From Bacteroidota bacterium (lineage in GTDB: Bacteria; Bacteroidota; Bacteroidia; Bacteroidales; Dysgonomonadaceae): a stretch of 64,000 nt of DNA. A program made the translations under genes and the position numbers. Below, in pieces: positions 16,427-25,896 of the stretch; the first letter of the stretch is position 1; each line of letters begins with the position of its first letter. The notes under the pieces are model-generated. The model had not been told where the DNA came from. It worked only from the letters and a program-made list of their open reading frames with translations, and made no database searches. The stretch is from assembly GCA_023388315.1 (NCBI GenBank), contig JAEWGM010000044.1, positions 90,734 to 154,733 on the forward strand, written 5' to 3'.

Positions 16427-17416
16427 ATGGAATTCAGAACACATATAGCCATTTCACCGCCCGATTTTTGCATTGATCATTCTATGAGAATGATGCTTTT
16501 TGGCTCATGTTTTTCCGAACATATTGGAAGCAAATTGGCCGAAAACAAATTTCAGGTAGATGTGAATCCATTCGGGATTTTATATAACCCGATGTCTGTT
16601 TCCGCTGCATTAAAAAGAATTATCGCGAAAAATGCCATCACTATCAATGACTTGGTTCAGTATAACGAGCTTTATCACAGCTTAATGCATCACGGATCAT
16701 TCTCTCATCCCGATAAATCGCTTTGTGTGGAAAATATTTCCCATCGGTTTGACGCTGCCACGCGTTCCATTCAACATACGGACATCTTTTTTGTTACGTT
16801 TGGTACGGCTTACGTGTATAAATGGAAGGAAACCGGGGAGATTGTGGGAAATTGCCACAAATTTCCGGCAGAACTTTTTTTAAGACATCGCGTTTCCGTG
16901 GATGAAATTGTTGAGGAATGGAAACCTCTCGTGGAAAAACTGCTTAAAATTAATCCAAACGCAAAGGTCATTTTCACGGTAAGCCCCATTAGACATTGGA
17001 AAGACGGCGCGCACGAAAATCAGCTAAGTAAATCCATTTTGCATTTGTCGATTGACGCTTTGCAACATATTTTTCCGGAGAATGTGCTGTATTTTCCGGC
17101 ATATGAGATTATATTGGATGAGTTGCGCGATTATCGCTTTTACGCTGAAGATATGATGCATCCTTCATCGGTGGCGGTAGATTATGTGTGGGAACGCTTC
17201 TCCGAAACTTATTTTTCTGAAAGCACACGACTATTGATGAAAGAGTGGGGGAGGATAACTCAAGATTTGCGTCATCGGCCGCTGAATATGGAAACTACTT
17301 CGTATCGGTCTTTTTTGGAGCAAACCCGTCATAAACTACAGCGGTTTTCAACCAACTATCCTCAAATTAATTGCAACGATGAGTTGAAGAAACTCGAAAC
17401 GTTGCTGAAAAATTAG
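16427..17416 (+). CDS. GSCFA domain protein
   Basis: A 329-residue protein with the family signature LFGSCFSEHIGSKL (about 23-36), followed by NPFGILYNP, and later FTVSPIRHWKDGAHENQLSK (about 184-203) and the C-terminal YFPAYEIILDELRDYRFYAEDMMHPS. The Ser in GSCF and the Asp-x2-His pair near the end resemble SGNH-type esterases, so it may be a cytoplasmic hydrolase, but the substrate is unknown. No signal peptide is seen. It lies 9 bases before the MurF-Alr fusion gene, a linkage common in Bacteroidales that hints at a cell-wall or amino-sugar role. Confidence 0.88.
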   Translation: MEFRTHIAISPPDFCIDHSMRMMLFGSCFSEHIGSKLAENKFQVDVNPFGILYNPMSVSAALKRIIAKNAITINDLVQYNELYHSLMHHGSFSHPDKSLCVENISHRFDAATRSIQHTDIFFVTFGTAYVYKWKETGEIVGNCHKFPAELFLRHRVSVDEIVEEWKPLVEKLLKINPNAKVIFTVSPIRHWKDGAHENQLSKSILHLSIDALQHIFPENVLYFPAYEIILDELRDYRFYAEDMMHPSSVAVDYVWERFSETYFSESTRLLMKEWGRITQDLRHRPLNMETTSYRSFLEQTRHKLQRFSTNYPQINCNDELKKLETLLKN

Positions 17417-17425
17417 ATTTTTGTT

Positions 17426-19894
17426 ATGACATATTCCATCGAAAAAATAAAAAAAATAATTGGGAGCCCATCCTCTTTGGCTTCTTCGGCTGAGATATCC
17501 ATTCTGCTTACCGATAGCAGAAAACTATCGCAACCGGGTGAATCTTTGTTTTTTGCCATAGAAACCAAGAATAATGACGCACACACCTTCATAACCGAGC
17601 TTTACGAGCGTGGCGTGCGGAATTTTGTTGTACGCAAAATGCTGCCGGAATGGCGAAATATGAGCGATGCTACGTTCCTCCAAGTGAAAAATCCGCTTCA
17701 TGCCTTGCAAAAAGTTGCCGCTTTTCACAGAGAATCGTTTGATATTCCCGTTATCGGAATCACCGGAAGCAACGGTAAAACCGTAGTAAAAGAGTGGCTC
17801 TATCAATTGCTGGAAGCAGATTACAATATTACGCGCTCACCGCGAAGCTATAATTCGCAAATTGGCGTGCCGTTATCGGTTTGGGAGCTTGATGAGCAGA
17901 CCCAACTGGGGATTTTCGAAGCCGGTATTTCCAAACCCGATGAAATGGAGTTGTTGGAGCCAATCATTAAACCTACGGTGGGGATTCTCACAAAAATTGG
18001 AGAGGCTCACCAAGAGAATTTTGAAACATTGCAGCAGAAATGCATGGAAAAATTGGAGCTTTTTACCAATTGCGATGTGTTTATTTACGATGAAGACAAT
18101 GAACTGGTTAGCCGGTGCGTGGATTTAATGGTGCTTTCTCAAAAAACGTTTTCGTGGTCTAAGAAAAACCGTGACGCGCATCTGTATATTTCGCTCGTGG
18201 AGAAAAAAACTGATGTAACAATCATTCATTACTCCTTTTTGCATTTTGATTATTCGTTCTCCATCCCTTTCACTGACGATGCTTCCATAGAAAACGCCAT
18301 TCATTGCTTGGCGGTTATGCTTTATTTGCACGTCACGCCGCAAACCATCGCTGCGCGAATGATGCAGTTGGAACCCGTGGCTATGCGTTTGGATGTTCGG
18401 CAAGGGAAAAACAATTGCTTGATTATCAATGATACTTATAATTCAGACATTAATTCCATAAAAATAGCGTTAGATTTTCAACAACAACGCAAAACGGGTG
18501 AGCAAATGCAGAAATCGCTCATCCTGTCTGATGTTCTTCAATCGGGAAAATTGGCGAAATCGCTTTACAAAAACATCGCCGATATGATTGACCAAAACAG
18601 CCTGCATCGGCTTATTGGTATTGGCCCGGACATTTCGGCGAACGCCGACGCGTTTCGGGTGAAAGAAAAGTATTTTTATAACTCTACCGATGAATTTATT
18701 CAATCCGGTATTTGGAAATCATTTAACAACGAGCTTGTTTTGCTAAAGGGTGCACGAAAATTTAATTTTGAAAAAATAAGTGCCCTTATCGAAGAACGTT
18801 TGCACGAAACAGTTATGGAGGTTGATTTGGACGCTGTTGTCCATAATTTCAACTTTTATAAATCGAAATTAGCCGCCGGCGTGAAACTTATTTGCATGGT
18901 AAAGGCAAACGGATACGGCGCAGGTGCTGTGGAAATAGCCAAAACGCTTCAATATCATCGGTGTGATTATTTGGCTGTTGCCGTGGCAGAGGAAGGCATC
19001 GCCCTTCGAGCCGAAGGGATTTCTATTCCCATCATCATTCTTAACCCCGAAGTGAATGGTTTTGAAGAATTGTTTTCTAATGACCTGGAACCCGAAGTTT
19101 ATAATTTCCGCATATTAGAAGCGTTTGTAAGAGAAGCGGAAAGAAGAGGATTGACCAATTATCCCGTTCATATAAAGATAGATACCGGTATGCATCGGTT
19201 GGGTTTTTTGCCCGAACAATTATCGGAATTAAACCAGCGATTGAAAAACCAAAAAGGGTTGAAGGTCAAATCGGTGTTTTCACATTTGTCGGCCAGCGAA
19301 AGTTGGACGTTCGACGATTTTACCAACGTGCAGATAGACGCGTTACATTCCGCTGCCGATACAATAGAATCGGAATTGGGTTATCGCATCGATAAACACA
19401 TACTAAATTCTGCCGGCATTGAACGCTTCCAATCCGCTCAGTGGGATATGGTGCGGTTAGGCATTGGTTTGTACGGAGTTAGCGCAAGCGGATTAAATGG
19501 CTTGAAAAACGTTTGCACACTGAAAACCACCATTCTGCAAATCAAGGAAATAAAAAGCAACGAAGCTGTTGGATACGGTTTAAAGGAGCGTGTAAACCAA
19601 GACGCGCGCATCGCGACCATACGAATTGGCTATGCCGATGGACTCGATAGAAAATTCGGCAACCGAAAAGGCAGTGTTTTAATTAACGGGCAGCCAGCGC
19701 CCATTGTTGGAAATGTGTGCATGGACCTTTGTATGGTAGATGTGACCCATATTGACGCTCACGAAGGCGATGAGGTTATCGTCTTTGGCTCCGAACTGTC
19801 TGTTATTGAGCTGGCCGCGAGTATAGACACCATTCCTTATGAAATATTAACGTCGGTTTCTCCACGCGTGAAGCGCGTTTTCATCAAAGAATAA
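17426..19894 (+). CDS. Bifunctional MurF ligase / alanine racemase
   Basis: An 822-residue fusion of two peptidoglycan precursor enzymes. Residues about 1-455 are UDP-MurNAc-tripeptide:D-Ala-D-Ala ligase (MurF), with the ATP loop GITGSNGKT (about 110-118) and the N-terminal LLTDSRKLSQPGESLFFAI. Residues about 460-822 are a PLP-dependent alanine racemase (Alr): the lysine in MVKANGYGAG (about K493), HLSASE, MVRLGIGLYG, and VGYGLKE with the second catalytic tyrosine. The racemase makes D-Ala, used by Ddl and then added by MurF, so the fusion links supply and use. Such fusions are common in Bacteroidetes. Confidence 0.96.
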   Translation: MTYSIEKIKKIIGSPSSLASSAEISILLTDSRKLSQPGESLFFAIETKNNDAHTFITELYERGVRNFVVRKMLPEWRNMSDATFLQVKNPLHALQKVAAFHRESFDIPVIGITGSNGKTVVKEWLYQLLEADYNITRSPRSYNSQIGVPLSVWELDEQTQLGIFEAGISKPDEMELLEPIIKPTVGILTKIGEAHQENFETLQQKCMEKLELFTNCDVFIYDEDNELVSRCVDLMVLSQKTFSWSKKNRDAHLYISLVEKKTDVTIIHYSFLHFDYSFSIPFTDDASIENAIHCLAVMLYLHVTPQTIAARMMQLEPVAMRLDVRQGKNNCLIINDTYNSDINSIKIALDFQQQRKTGEQMQKSLILSDVLQSGKLAKSLYKNIADMIDQNSLHRLIGIGPDISANADAFRVKEKYFYNSTDEFIQSGIWKSFNNELVLLKGARKFNFEKISALIEERLHETVMEVDLDAVVHNFNFYKSKLAAGVKLICMVKANGYGAGAVEIAKTLQYHRCDYLAVAVAEEGIALRAEGISIPIIILNPEVNGFEELFSNDLEPEVYNFRILEAFVREAERRGLTNYPVHIKIDTGMHRLGFLPEQLSELNQRLKNQKGLKVKSVFSHLSASESWTFDDFTNVQIDALHSAADTIESELGYRIDKHILNSAGIERFQSAQWDMVRLGIGLYGVSASGLNGLKNVCTLKTTILQIKEIKSNEAVGYGLKERVNQDARIATIRIGYADGLDRKFGNRKGSVLINGQPAPIVGNVCMDLCMVDVTHIDAHEGDEVIVFGSELSVIELAASIDTIPYEILTSVSPRVKRVFIKE

Positions 19895-19911
19895 ATCTTA
19901 AAACAATTTAT

Positions 19912-20307
19912 ATGGAACAATTAACATTGACAACGCCGTCATTATTATTTTCGGCGATCTCTCTTCTTATGCTTGCTTATACGAACCGGTTTTTATCGTA
20001 TGCGCAACTGGTTAGGACACTTAAAGAGCGTTTTGTAGTAGATAAAGACTCGGTAGCACTGCCCCAAATTAAAAACCTTCGCAAGCGCTTGAATTTGATT
20101 CGCAGTATGCAAATTTATGGTATTTTAAGTTTGCTGCTGTGTGTGGTGAGTATGTTTTTTATTTACATCGCGATGTACATTACTGCAGCTTATGTTTTTG
20201 GCATCGCTTTAATTCTGTTGATTATTTCACTTGCTCTTTGTGTGCGTGAAATTTTAATTTCTATTCACGCTCTTGATGTGTATTTAAAAGATATGGAAAA
20301 GCATTAA
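19912..20307 (+). CDS. DUF2721 family membrane protein
   Basis: A 131-residue inner-membrane protein with a first hydrophobic segment at about residues 9-27 and a hydrophobic hairpin at about 66-110, separated by a charged region (LRKRLNLIRSMQIYGILSLL). This is the layout of DUF2721, whose function is unknown. It follows the MurF-Alr gene by 17 bases and ends before a strong bidirectional terminator. Confidence 0.8.
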   Translation: MEQLTLTTPSLLFSAISLLMLAYTNRFLSYAQLVRTLKERFVVDKDSVALPQIKNLRKRLNLIRSMQIYGILSLLLCVVSMFFIYIAMYITAAYVFGIALILLIISLALCVREILISIHALDVYLKDMEKH

Positions 20308-20331
20308 GCTGCTGTATATTTTATTGATAAT

Positions 20332-20362
20332 AAAAAAGCATCTCCTAAGAGATGCTTTTTTT
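20332..20362. terminator. Bidirectional terminator
   Basis: Arms AAAAAAGCATCTC (20332-20344) and GAGATGCTTTTTT (20349-20361) around CTAA form a 13-pair hairpin with an A-run before and a T-run after. It can stop both the DUF2721 transcript and the convergent ompA transcript. Confidence 0.9.
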
Positions 20363-20389
20363 AATTGTATATCTAATTCTGAGATTTTA

Positions 20390-21544
20390 CTACTCAACAA
20401 AGAAGATAGCTACACGGTTCCAATCGTTTTCTGCGTAAGGTTGTTCTGTGTCACCTTTCCAGTCGATTGAGATGCGATCGCTAGAGATTCCGTGTTCGTT
20501 AGTTAATGCATCGGCAACCGCTCTTGCACGTCTTTCAGAAAGTGCCCAGTTATATTCGGGTGTTCCTGTTTGTCTGTCAGCGTAAGCTACGATGTTAACT
20601 CTTGCGTTAGGATTGCTTCTCAAGTATTCAGCAGTGTTGTAAACGCTTACTTGTTGGCCTCTGTCGATAGTAGAAGAGTTGATGCGGAAGAATACTACGT
20701 TAGGAATGTAAACTCCTTCGACAACTGCAGGTTGTACATCAGGACAATCAGGACAAGATTCCGGTCTTCTTCTGAGTTCTTCGTTTTCTGCGCGAAGTCT
20801 GTTGATTTGGCTGTTCAAGTCGTTGATGAGGTTGTAGTCCATCAATTCTGCAGGGGTGAAACCTTGTGCTCCACCTAAACCGAATTTAACACCGGCTGTT
20901 CCTGTGAACATGCTGTCGTATTCAAAATCACCAGTCGTTGGAGTTCCATCAAAAGACTCTTGCATTACTCTCCATCCCAGTTCCAAGAAAATAGCAACGC
21001 TTCTTGAAATTTGGAAGTTGTTGATTAAACCAACGTTGTAAGTAAGAGTTTGGTTTTGATTTTTGAACCAGTCTCCGTCAGGATTTGGTTTTTTCCAATC
21101 ATCAGTTAATCCGTACATATAACCAATACCTAAATAAGGAACTAAGCTATATACTCTGTCGGGATTGTAAGTACCCCAAGCGTTCATAACGTTGAACATT
21201 AAGTCAAGATGTCCACCCAACCAATTTTGTTTTGGTCCGAAAGGAACAGTAGCAACGTGCTTGATTTGACCACCGTCAATAACCAAACGAGCACCCCAGC
21301 TAGGAGAGTTCCAGCGACCAATTTCCAATTGGCCCATCCAGCCTAAACGATCCATGAAGTCTCCATCTGCATCGTTTTCAGCTTTAGTGAAATACAGGTT
21401 GGTGCCTCCACCAAGTCCCATATACCAATTGTCACTTGCTTTGTTTTTCAGGTACACAGTACCGTGAGAAACATTCTGTACTTCTTGTGCACTTATGCTA
21501 AATGCTACAAGAGCGGAAATTAAAAGTAAACTAAACTTTTTCAT
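20390..21544 (-). CDS. OmpA family outer-membrane protein
   Basis: A 384-residue protein with a signal peptide (about 1-19, ending AFSISAQ), an N-terminal beta-barrel domain (about 40-235), a short coiled-coil linker (INDLNSQINRLRAENEELR), a Cys-containing SCPDCPDVQP hinge, and a C-terminal OmpA domain (about 280-384) with the peptidoglycan-binding NWALSERRARAVADAL helix. It anchors the outer membrane to peptidoglycan and is usually very abundant. The 325-base upstream region and strong terminator fit a single, highly expressed gene. Confidence 0.93.
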   Translation of the reverse strand: MKKFSLLLISALVAFSISAQEVQNVSHGTVYLKNKASDNWYMGLGGGTNLYFTKAENDADGDFMDRLGWMGQLEIGRWNSPSWGARLVIDGGQIKHVATVPFGPKQNWLGGHLDLMFNVMNAWGTYNPDRVYSLVPYLGIGYMYGLTDDWKKPNPDGDWFKNQNQTLTYNVGLINNFQISRSVAIFLELGWRVMQESFDGTPTTGDFEYDSMFTGTAGVKFGLGGAQGFTPAELMDYNLINDLNSQINRLRAENEELRRRPESCPDCPDVQPAVVEGVYIPNVVFFRINSSTIDRGQQVSVYNTAEYLRSNPNARVNIVAYADRQTGTPEYNWALSERRARAVADALTNEHGISSDRISIDWKGDTEQPYAENDWNRVAIFFVE

Positions 21545-21869
21545 AAATTTAAATTTTAATTAAACATTTTTTATTACAATAACTCGATATTTTTTTGTTA
21601 TGTTGTTAGTTGTTTGTACTACCCTTAGTACAATTCTTTTTTGTCAAAATATAACACATAGGGCGCGAAAAAAGTTCGTCAAAACTACAGTTTATTATGT
21701 AATTATATCAAAAATTCTTTAAAAGCCTATGCTTTTGACCATGTTTCAGTCTGCAAATATAAAACTTAATTTTTATATAAACCTAAAAAATAGTCGAAAA
21801 ATGGCTAAAGGCGTTTTAAATAGGGCATTTTTCCACACTTTTTCCCCAACTTCCACAAATTCTTGTCTG
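21545..21869 (-). other. 325-base intergenic region upstream of the OmpA-family gene
   Basis: No gene is visible. On the minus strand TATATTTG (21761-21754) is a perfect -7 box and would give a leader of about 200 bases. A perfect hairpin, TTGTACTA-N4-TAGTACAA (21614-21633), lies in that leader. The stretch is AT-rich and otherwise featureless. Confidence 0.55.
21614..21633 (-). promoter_or_regulatory. Hairpin in the ompA leader
   Basis: A perfect 8-base inverted repeat with a 4-base centre, about 70 bases before the ATG. It may be an mRNA-stabilising stem or a protein-binding dyad; the sequence does not decide. Confidence 0.5.
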
Positions 21870-22730
21870 TTATCCTAAATAGCTTTTTAATAATTTGCTT
21901 CTAGAATCCTGACGTAGTCTGCGGATTGCCTTTTCTTTTATTTGACGAACACGCTCTCGTGTTAACTGAAATTTATCGCCAATTTCTTCTAATGTCATCT
22001 CTTGGCAACCAATACCAAAGAACATTTTAATGATATCGCTCTCCCGCTCTGTGAGTGTGGAAAGTGCTCTATCGATTTCCTTTTGCAACGATTCGTTTAT
22101 CAATGTCCTGTCGGCCACGGGGGCATCGTCATTCACCAACACATCCAGTAAACTGTTGTCTTCACCTTCCACAAAAGGGGCGTCCATAGAAATGTGTCTG
22201 CCCGAAACTTTTAGTGAGTCGGTAACTTTCTCTACCGGTATGTCAAGCTCAATAGCCAATTCTTCTGCCGAAGGCCTGCGCTCATTTTCTTGCTCAAATT
22301 TTTGATAGGCTTTGCTTATTTTGTTGAGCGAGCCTACTTGATTAAGCGGAAGCCTCACTATGCGAGACTGTTCAGCTAATGCCTGAAGAATGGATTGACG
22401 AATCCACCAAACAGCGTAGCTGATGAATTTAAACCCGCGGGTTTCATCGAATTTTTCGGCTGCTTTTATAAGGCCTAAATTGCCCTCGTTAATTAAGTCG
22501 GGAAGGCTTAAGCCTTGATTTTGATATTGTTTCGCTACCGATACAACAAATCTCAAGTTCGCTCGGGTTAGCTTTTCAAGTGCTTGGCGGTCGCCTTTCT
22601 TGATAGCTTGCGCTAATTCCACTTCTTCCTCCACAGTAATCAGGTCTTCACGCCCGATTTCCTGAAGGTATTTGTCAAGTGAAGCGCTCTCGCGATTTGT
22701 GATCGATTTGGTTATTTTTAATTGTCTCAT
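21870..22730 (-). CDS. rpoD: Primary RNA polymerase sigma factor (RpoD/SigA type)
   Basis: A 286-residue sigma-70 factor beginning MRQLKITKSITNRESASLDKY. Region 1.2 (EEEVELAQAIKKGD), region 2 with DLINEGNLGLIKAAEKFD and GFKFISYAVWWIRQSI, region 3, and region 4 with LEEIGDKFQLTRERVRQIKEKA are all present. Region 1.1 is missing, which is normal for the Bacteroidetes primary sigma factor that reads TTTG/TAnnTTTG promoters. It has its own -7 box upstream (TACTTTTG on the minus strand at 22776-22769). Confidence 0.95.
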   Translation of the reverse strand: MRQLKITKSITNRESASLDKYLQEIGREDLITVEEEVELAQAIKKGDRQALEKLTRANLRFVVSVAKQYQNQGLSLPDLINEGNLGLIKAAEKFDETRGFKFISYAVWWIRQSILQALAEQSRIVRLPLNQVGSLNKISKAYQKFEQENERRPSAEELAIELDIPVEKVTDSLKVSGRHISMDAPFVEGEDNSLLDVLVNDDAPVADRTLINESLQKEIDRALSTLTERESDIIKMFFGIGCQEMTLEEIGDKFQLTRERVRQIKEKAIRRLRQDSRSKLLKSYLG

Positions 22731-22768
22731 TTATTTTCTTCTATTTCCTGTCATTTAGTTTTGGGGTG

Positions 22769-22795
22769 CAAAAGTACTCAATTTTTCATTACAAA
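22769..22795 (-). promoter_or_regulatory. Likely rpoD promoter
   Basis: TACTTTTG (22776-22769) matches the -7 box and TTTG (22795-22792) lies 15 bases upstream, closer than usual. Transcription would start about 35 bases before the ATG. Confidence 0.5.
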
Positions 22796-22900
22796 GTTAC
22801 ATTATCATACAAATTCACACCCATGCCACGTTGCACTATAATGTAATATAAGGAATTATTTCGATTAATAAAAATCTTTATTCCTTCATCCATATATAAT

Positions 22901-22960
22901 TAGCAAAGGAAACGATGAATAATCGGATCCTTTGCTATAGAAACACCAATAACGGTGTTT
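22901..22960 (-). other. Two consecutive hairpins between the htrA-like gene and rpoD
   Basis: The first hairpin has 10-base perfect arms TAGCAAAGGA (22901-22910) and TCCTTTGCTA (22928-22937) with an inner CGAT/ATCG stem. The second has arms AAACACC (22941-22947) and GGTGTTT (22954-22960). They lie just after the protease stop codon, as a 3'-end structure would, but no clear T-run follows on the minus strand. Confidence 0.55.
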
Positions 22961-23003
22961 TTGTTACTGAAAAATACGGAATTAACCTTAGTTAACAGTG
23001 TGG

Positions 23004-24536
23004 TTATTTCTGTGTGAGGTCAATGGCGATGTATTGCGTACGTCCATTGGGGTAGAAGCCGGCTACCAAAATAACTTTGTCTTGGCTGCTGTTGCTAACC
23101 GATGTAACTATTTTGGCTACATCGCTACTGCTGTTCACAGGCGTGTTGTTGATACGCATAATAATGAATCCTTTATTGATGCCTTCTTTTCTAAACAACC
23201 CGTTACTTTCTACGCTTGCCACTTCAACTCCGCTGTTAATGCCAAGTTGTTGCTTTCTATTATTTGGAATTTCTTTAAACGTCACGCCAAGGAGGTCCAT
23301 GGTGTCAGACCCTCTTTGAATGTCTGTATTTCCTGCGTCGTTTTTCAATTCAACGGTGTATGAATGTTGTTTTCCGTTTCTGTCAACCGTTACTTTCACT
23401 TTGTCTCCGGGGCGATATCTGCTCAATTGATCTTGCAAACCGGCAAAGTTCCTGATTTGAACATCATTTATTTGCTTGATAATGTCGCCTTTTTCCATAC
23501 CGGCAGCTTTCGCAGCGCTTCTGTCGGCAAAATCATCGATAACCACGCCAATTATTTGCGATAATTCTCTGGCTTTTTCGGGGTCTTGGCGTCTTACCAC
23601 TTCAATGGGCAGCACTTGAATTCCCAACACTGCTCTTTGAACGGTTCCGTATTGTTTGAGGTCGGCTGCTACTTTTCCGGCAATGGAAATGGGAACGGCA
23701 AAAGCCAATCCGTTAAAATCGCCCGATTGTGAGAAAATGGCTGTGTTGATACCCACCAATTCGCCTTTTGTGTTCACGAGCGCGCCTCCACTGTTACCGC
23801 GGTTTACGGCCGCGTCTACCTGAATAAACGATTGAATTCCTAAATCGCCACCCACAATGTTGCCTCTGTTTTTGGCGCTTACAATGCCAGCGGTAACCGT
23901 TGAGGTAAGATTAAACGGGTTTCCAACGGCAAGCACCCATTCTCCGATTTGTAGCGCGTCGGAATTCCCGAATGTGAGATACGGGAATTCATCGCCTTCA
24001 ATTTTCAGCAAAGCGATATCTGTTTGCGGATCTTTTCCTACTACTTTGGCGGTAAGTTCCCGGTTGTCGTTTAACGAAACGGTTACTTCCGTGGCGTTTT
24101 CAACCACGTGATTGTTGGTAATGATGTATCCGTCTTTTGAAATAATCACACCCGATCCGAAACCAACTTGTTCGCGAGGCTGTGATGGCGCTCTGTCTCC
24201 AAAACCGAAAAAGAAGTCGAACGGATTCATGTATTGTTGTTGACTGATGGATTTTACTTTCACGTGCACCACGCCGTTAACCGAACGAGCGGCAGCTTCG
24301 GTAAAATCGGGATAACCTTCGGTTGTGGTTAAGCTGGCCAGTGTGGCATTTTTGTTTTGATCGAAAGAATCCGCATACATCCTTATTTCGGAAGTACTTT
24401 CAATCTCTGTGGATTTCTTTCCAAGATTCAAGCCGTTATTTTTGTTTGCAATGTTGTATCCTACCAGCGTAAGAACCGAACTAAGAATTGCTACCAAAAC
24501 AATGGCCAGTAAATTTCTACTATTACTTGTGTTCAT
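23004..24536 (-). CDS. HtrA/DegP-type periplasmic serine protease
   Basis: A 510-residue envelope protease/chaperone. An N-terminal hydrophobic segment (about 8-28) acts as signal or anchor. The trypsin-like domain has the catalytic triad His (NNHVVENA, about 142), Asp (TDIALLKI, about 173) and Ser (RGNSGGALV, about 250). Two PDZ domains follow (about 300-395 and 410-510). It degrades or refolds damaged envelope proteins. A -7 box, TATATTTG on the minus strand (24577-24570), lies about 35 bases before the start. Confidence 0.94.
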   Translation of the reverse strand: MNTSNSRNLLAIVLVAILSSVLTLVGYNIANKNNGLNLGKKSTEIESTSEIRMYADSFDQNKNATLASLTTTEGYPDFTEAAARSVNGVVHVKVKSISQQQYMNPFDFFFGFGDRAPSQPREQVGFGSGVIISKDGYIITNNHVVENATEVTVSLNDNRELTAKVVGKDPQTDIALLKIEGDEFPYLTFGNSDALQIGEWVLAVGNPFNLTSTVTAGIVSAKNRGNIVGGDLGIQSFIQVDAAVNRGNSGGALVNTKGELVGINTAIFSQSGDFNGLAFAVPISIAGKVAADLKQYGTVQRAVLGIQVLPIEVVRRQDPEKARELSQIIGVVIDDFADRSAAKAAGMEKGDIIKQINDVQIRNFAGLQDQLSRYRPGDKVKVTVDRNGKQHSYTVELKNDAGNTDIQRGSDTMDLLGVTFKEIPNNRKQQLGINSGVEVASVESNGLFRKEGINKGFIIMRINNTPVNSSSDVAKIVTSVSNSSQDKVILVAGFYPNGRTQYIAIDLTQK

Positions 24537-24710
24537 TTGTTTAATTGATTAGTTTGTTTATTTCTAAAGCAAATATAAAACAAAAATCATTCAATAAATT
24601 TGTGTCCAATCTACTTTTTAACACTTTTAACTGAAACAGAAACCGATTAACCCGCTTTAACCCTACTTGTCTACAAATGAGGATTTTTTAATGTCAATGT
24701 GTCAGATTTA

Positions 24711-25883
24711 TTATCTGTAACGGTTCCTTTTATTGGCATATTTTCTAAAACGAGAATTGTTGAGCGGTTGAAAAATGTCGAAAAACAAAAGGTTGATATG
24801 AAACTTTCCGGCGTCGAACAAGCGGGAGTTCCGGTTAATCACATTCATTTGAATTAAAAACCTGATAATAAATAATAAAAGGGCAAAACCCAATAACACG
24901 TAATTTGAGTTGAAAACTCCTAACGCGGACGCGATGAGCAAAAAAGCGTAAAAAGCGTATTTTGAAAAGGATTCAAGCCCGAAAATGAACGATGCAACGC
25001 CTTTGTAAAACTGCTTGGTGTAAAGATAAGGAGCTTTGAATGCCCGCCAAGTTGAGAAACGTTGAATAACATCGGTTTCTGTCATACTTTCCGGTGAAAG
25101 GCAAACAGCGGTGTTCTTTTTGTGGGCTATTTTGTTGATATACAAATCGTCTTCACCACCTTCTACATTTAAAATGGAGGAATAACCCTTGTGTTTGAAA
25201 AACAACTCTTTTTTGTAAGCCAAATTTCGGCCGATTCCCATAAATGGTTTTTTAGAAATCGCCATAGAGAGGAGTTTCAGGTTTTGGATGAGGTTGTCGT
25301 AAAGGATAAAACTTCGCATCCGTTTTTTGCGTTCGATATTGAGTTTGCAATATCCCAGCACCACCTCTTTTTCGTTCACACATTTGCTGCTCATTTCTCT
25401 GATCCACTGGTGGGTGCAAGGTTTGCAATAAGCATCGGTGAAAAGCAATACCTCGTTTTTTGCCGCTTTAATTCCGATTGTGAGTGAGAGTTTTCTTTCA
25501 TTCACGCTTTCGGCTTCGGCGGGCACGTAGGTGTGATAAAGGTTAGAATATTTGTTTTCGGCGGCTTTTAAAACCATATCGGTTTCGTCTGTAGAGCCGC
25601 TGTTCACCACAATTACCTCAAAATTGGGATGGTCTTGCTCTAAAATAAATGGAAGATTTTTTTGCAGCGCTTCCGATTCGTTTTTAGATGAAATGATAAC
25701 CGACACGGAAGGCAGATCTTCATCTTTTAACGGTTGGCTTTTTCTTTTTTTCTCGTAAGCATACGGTTTTCCATAAACAAAAAGGTAATAGCATAATTGC
25801 ATTAAGAAAAAAAAGAACAATGTGCCGACAACAATCCACTCAATAATACTAAAATCATTAATCCACGATATGAGAAAGTCCAT
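24711..25883 (-). CDS. Membrane-bound family 2 glycosyltransferase
   Basis: A 390-residue protein from the start MDFLISWIND, with one N-terminal transmembrane segment (about 15-35), a GT-A domain starting VSVIISSKNESEAL (about 60-73) with VVNSGSTDETD, an acidic metal-binding region around FTDAYCKP, then a GGEDD motif (about 240), and two or three C-terminal membrane segments. It probably adds a sugar to a lipid-linked or cell-surface glycan; donor and acceptor are unknown. A longer frame to 26015 exists but overlaps lysA by 119 bases, so the internal ATG at 25883, 13 bases after lysA, is preferred. Confidence 0.85.
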   Translation of the reverse strand: MDFLISWINDFSIIEWIVVGTLFFFFLMQLCYYLFVYGKPYAYEKKRKSQPLKDEDLPSVSVIISSKNESEALQKNLPFILEQDHPNFEVIVVNSGSTDETDMVLKAAENKYSNLYHTYVPAEAESVNERKLSLTIGIKAAKNEVLLFTDAYCKPCTHQWIREMSSKCVNEKEVVLGYCKLNIERKKRMRSFILYDNLIQNLKLLSMAISKKPFMGIGRNLAYKKELFFKHKGYSSILNVEGGEDDLYINKIAHKKNTAVCLSPESMTETDVIQRFSTWRAFKAPYLYTKQFYKGVASFIFGLESFSKYAFYAFLLIASALGVFNSNYVLLGFALLLFIIRFLIQMNVINRNSRLFDAGKFHINLLFFDIFQPLNNSRFRKYANKRNRYR

Positions 25884-25896
25884 TTCGAAAATAATT

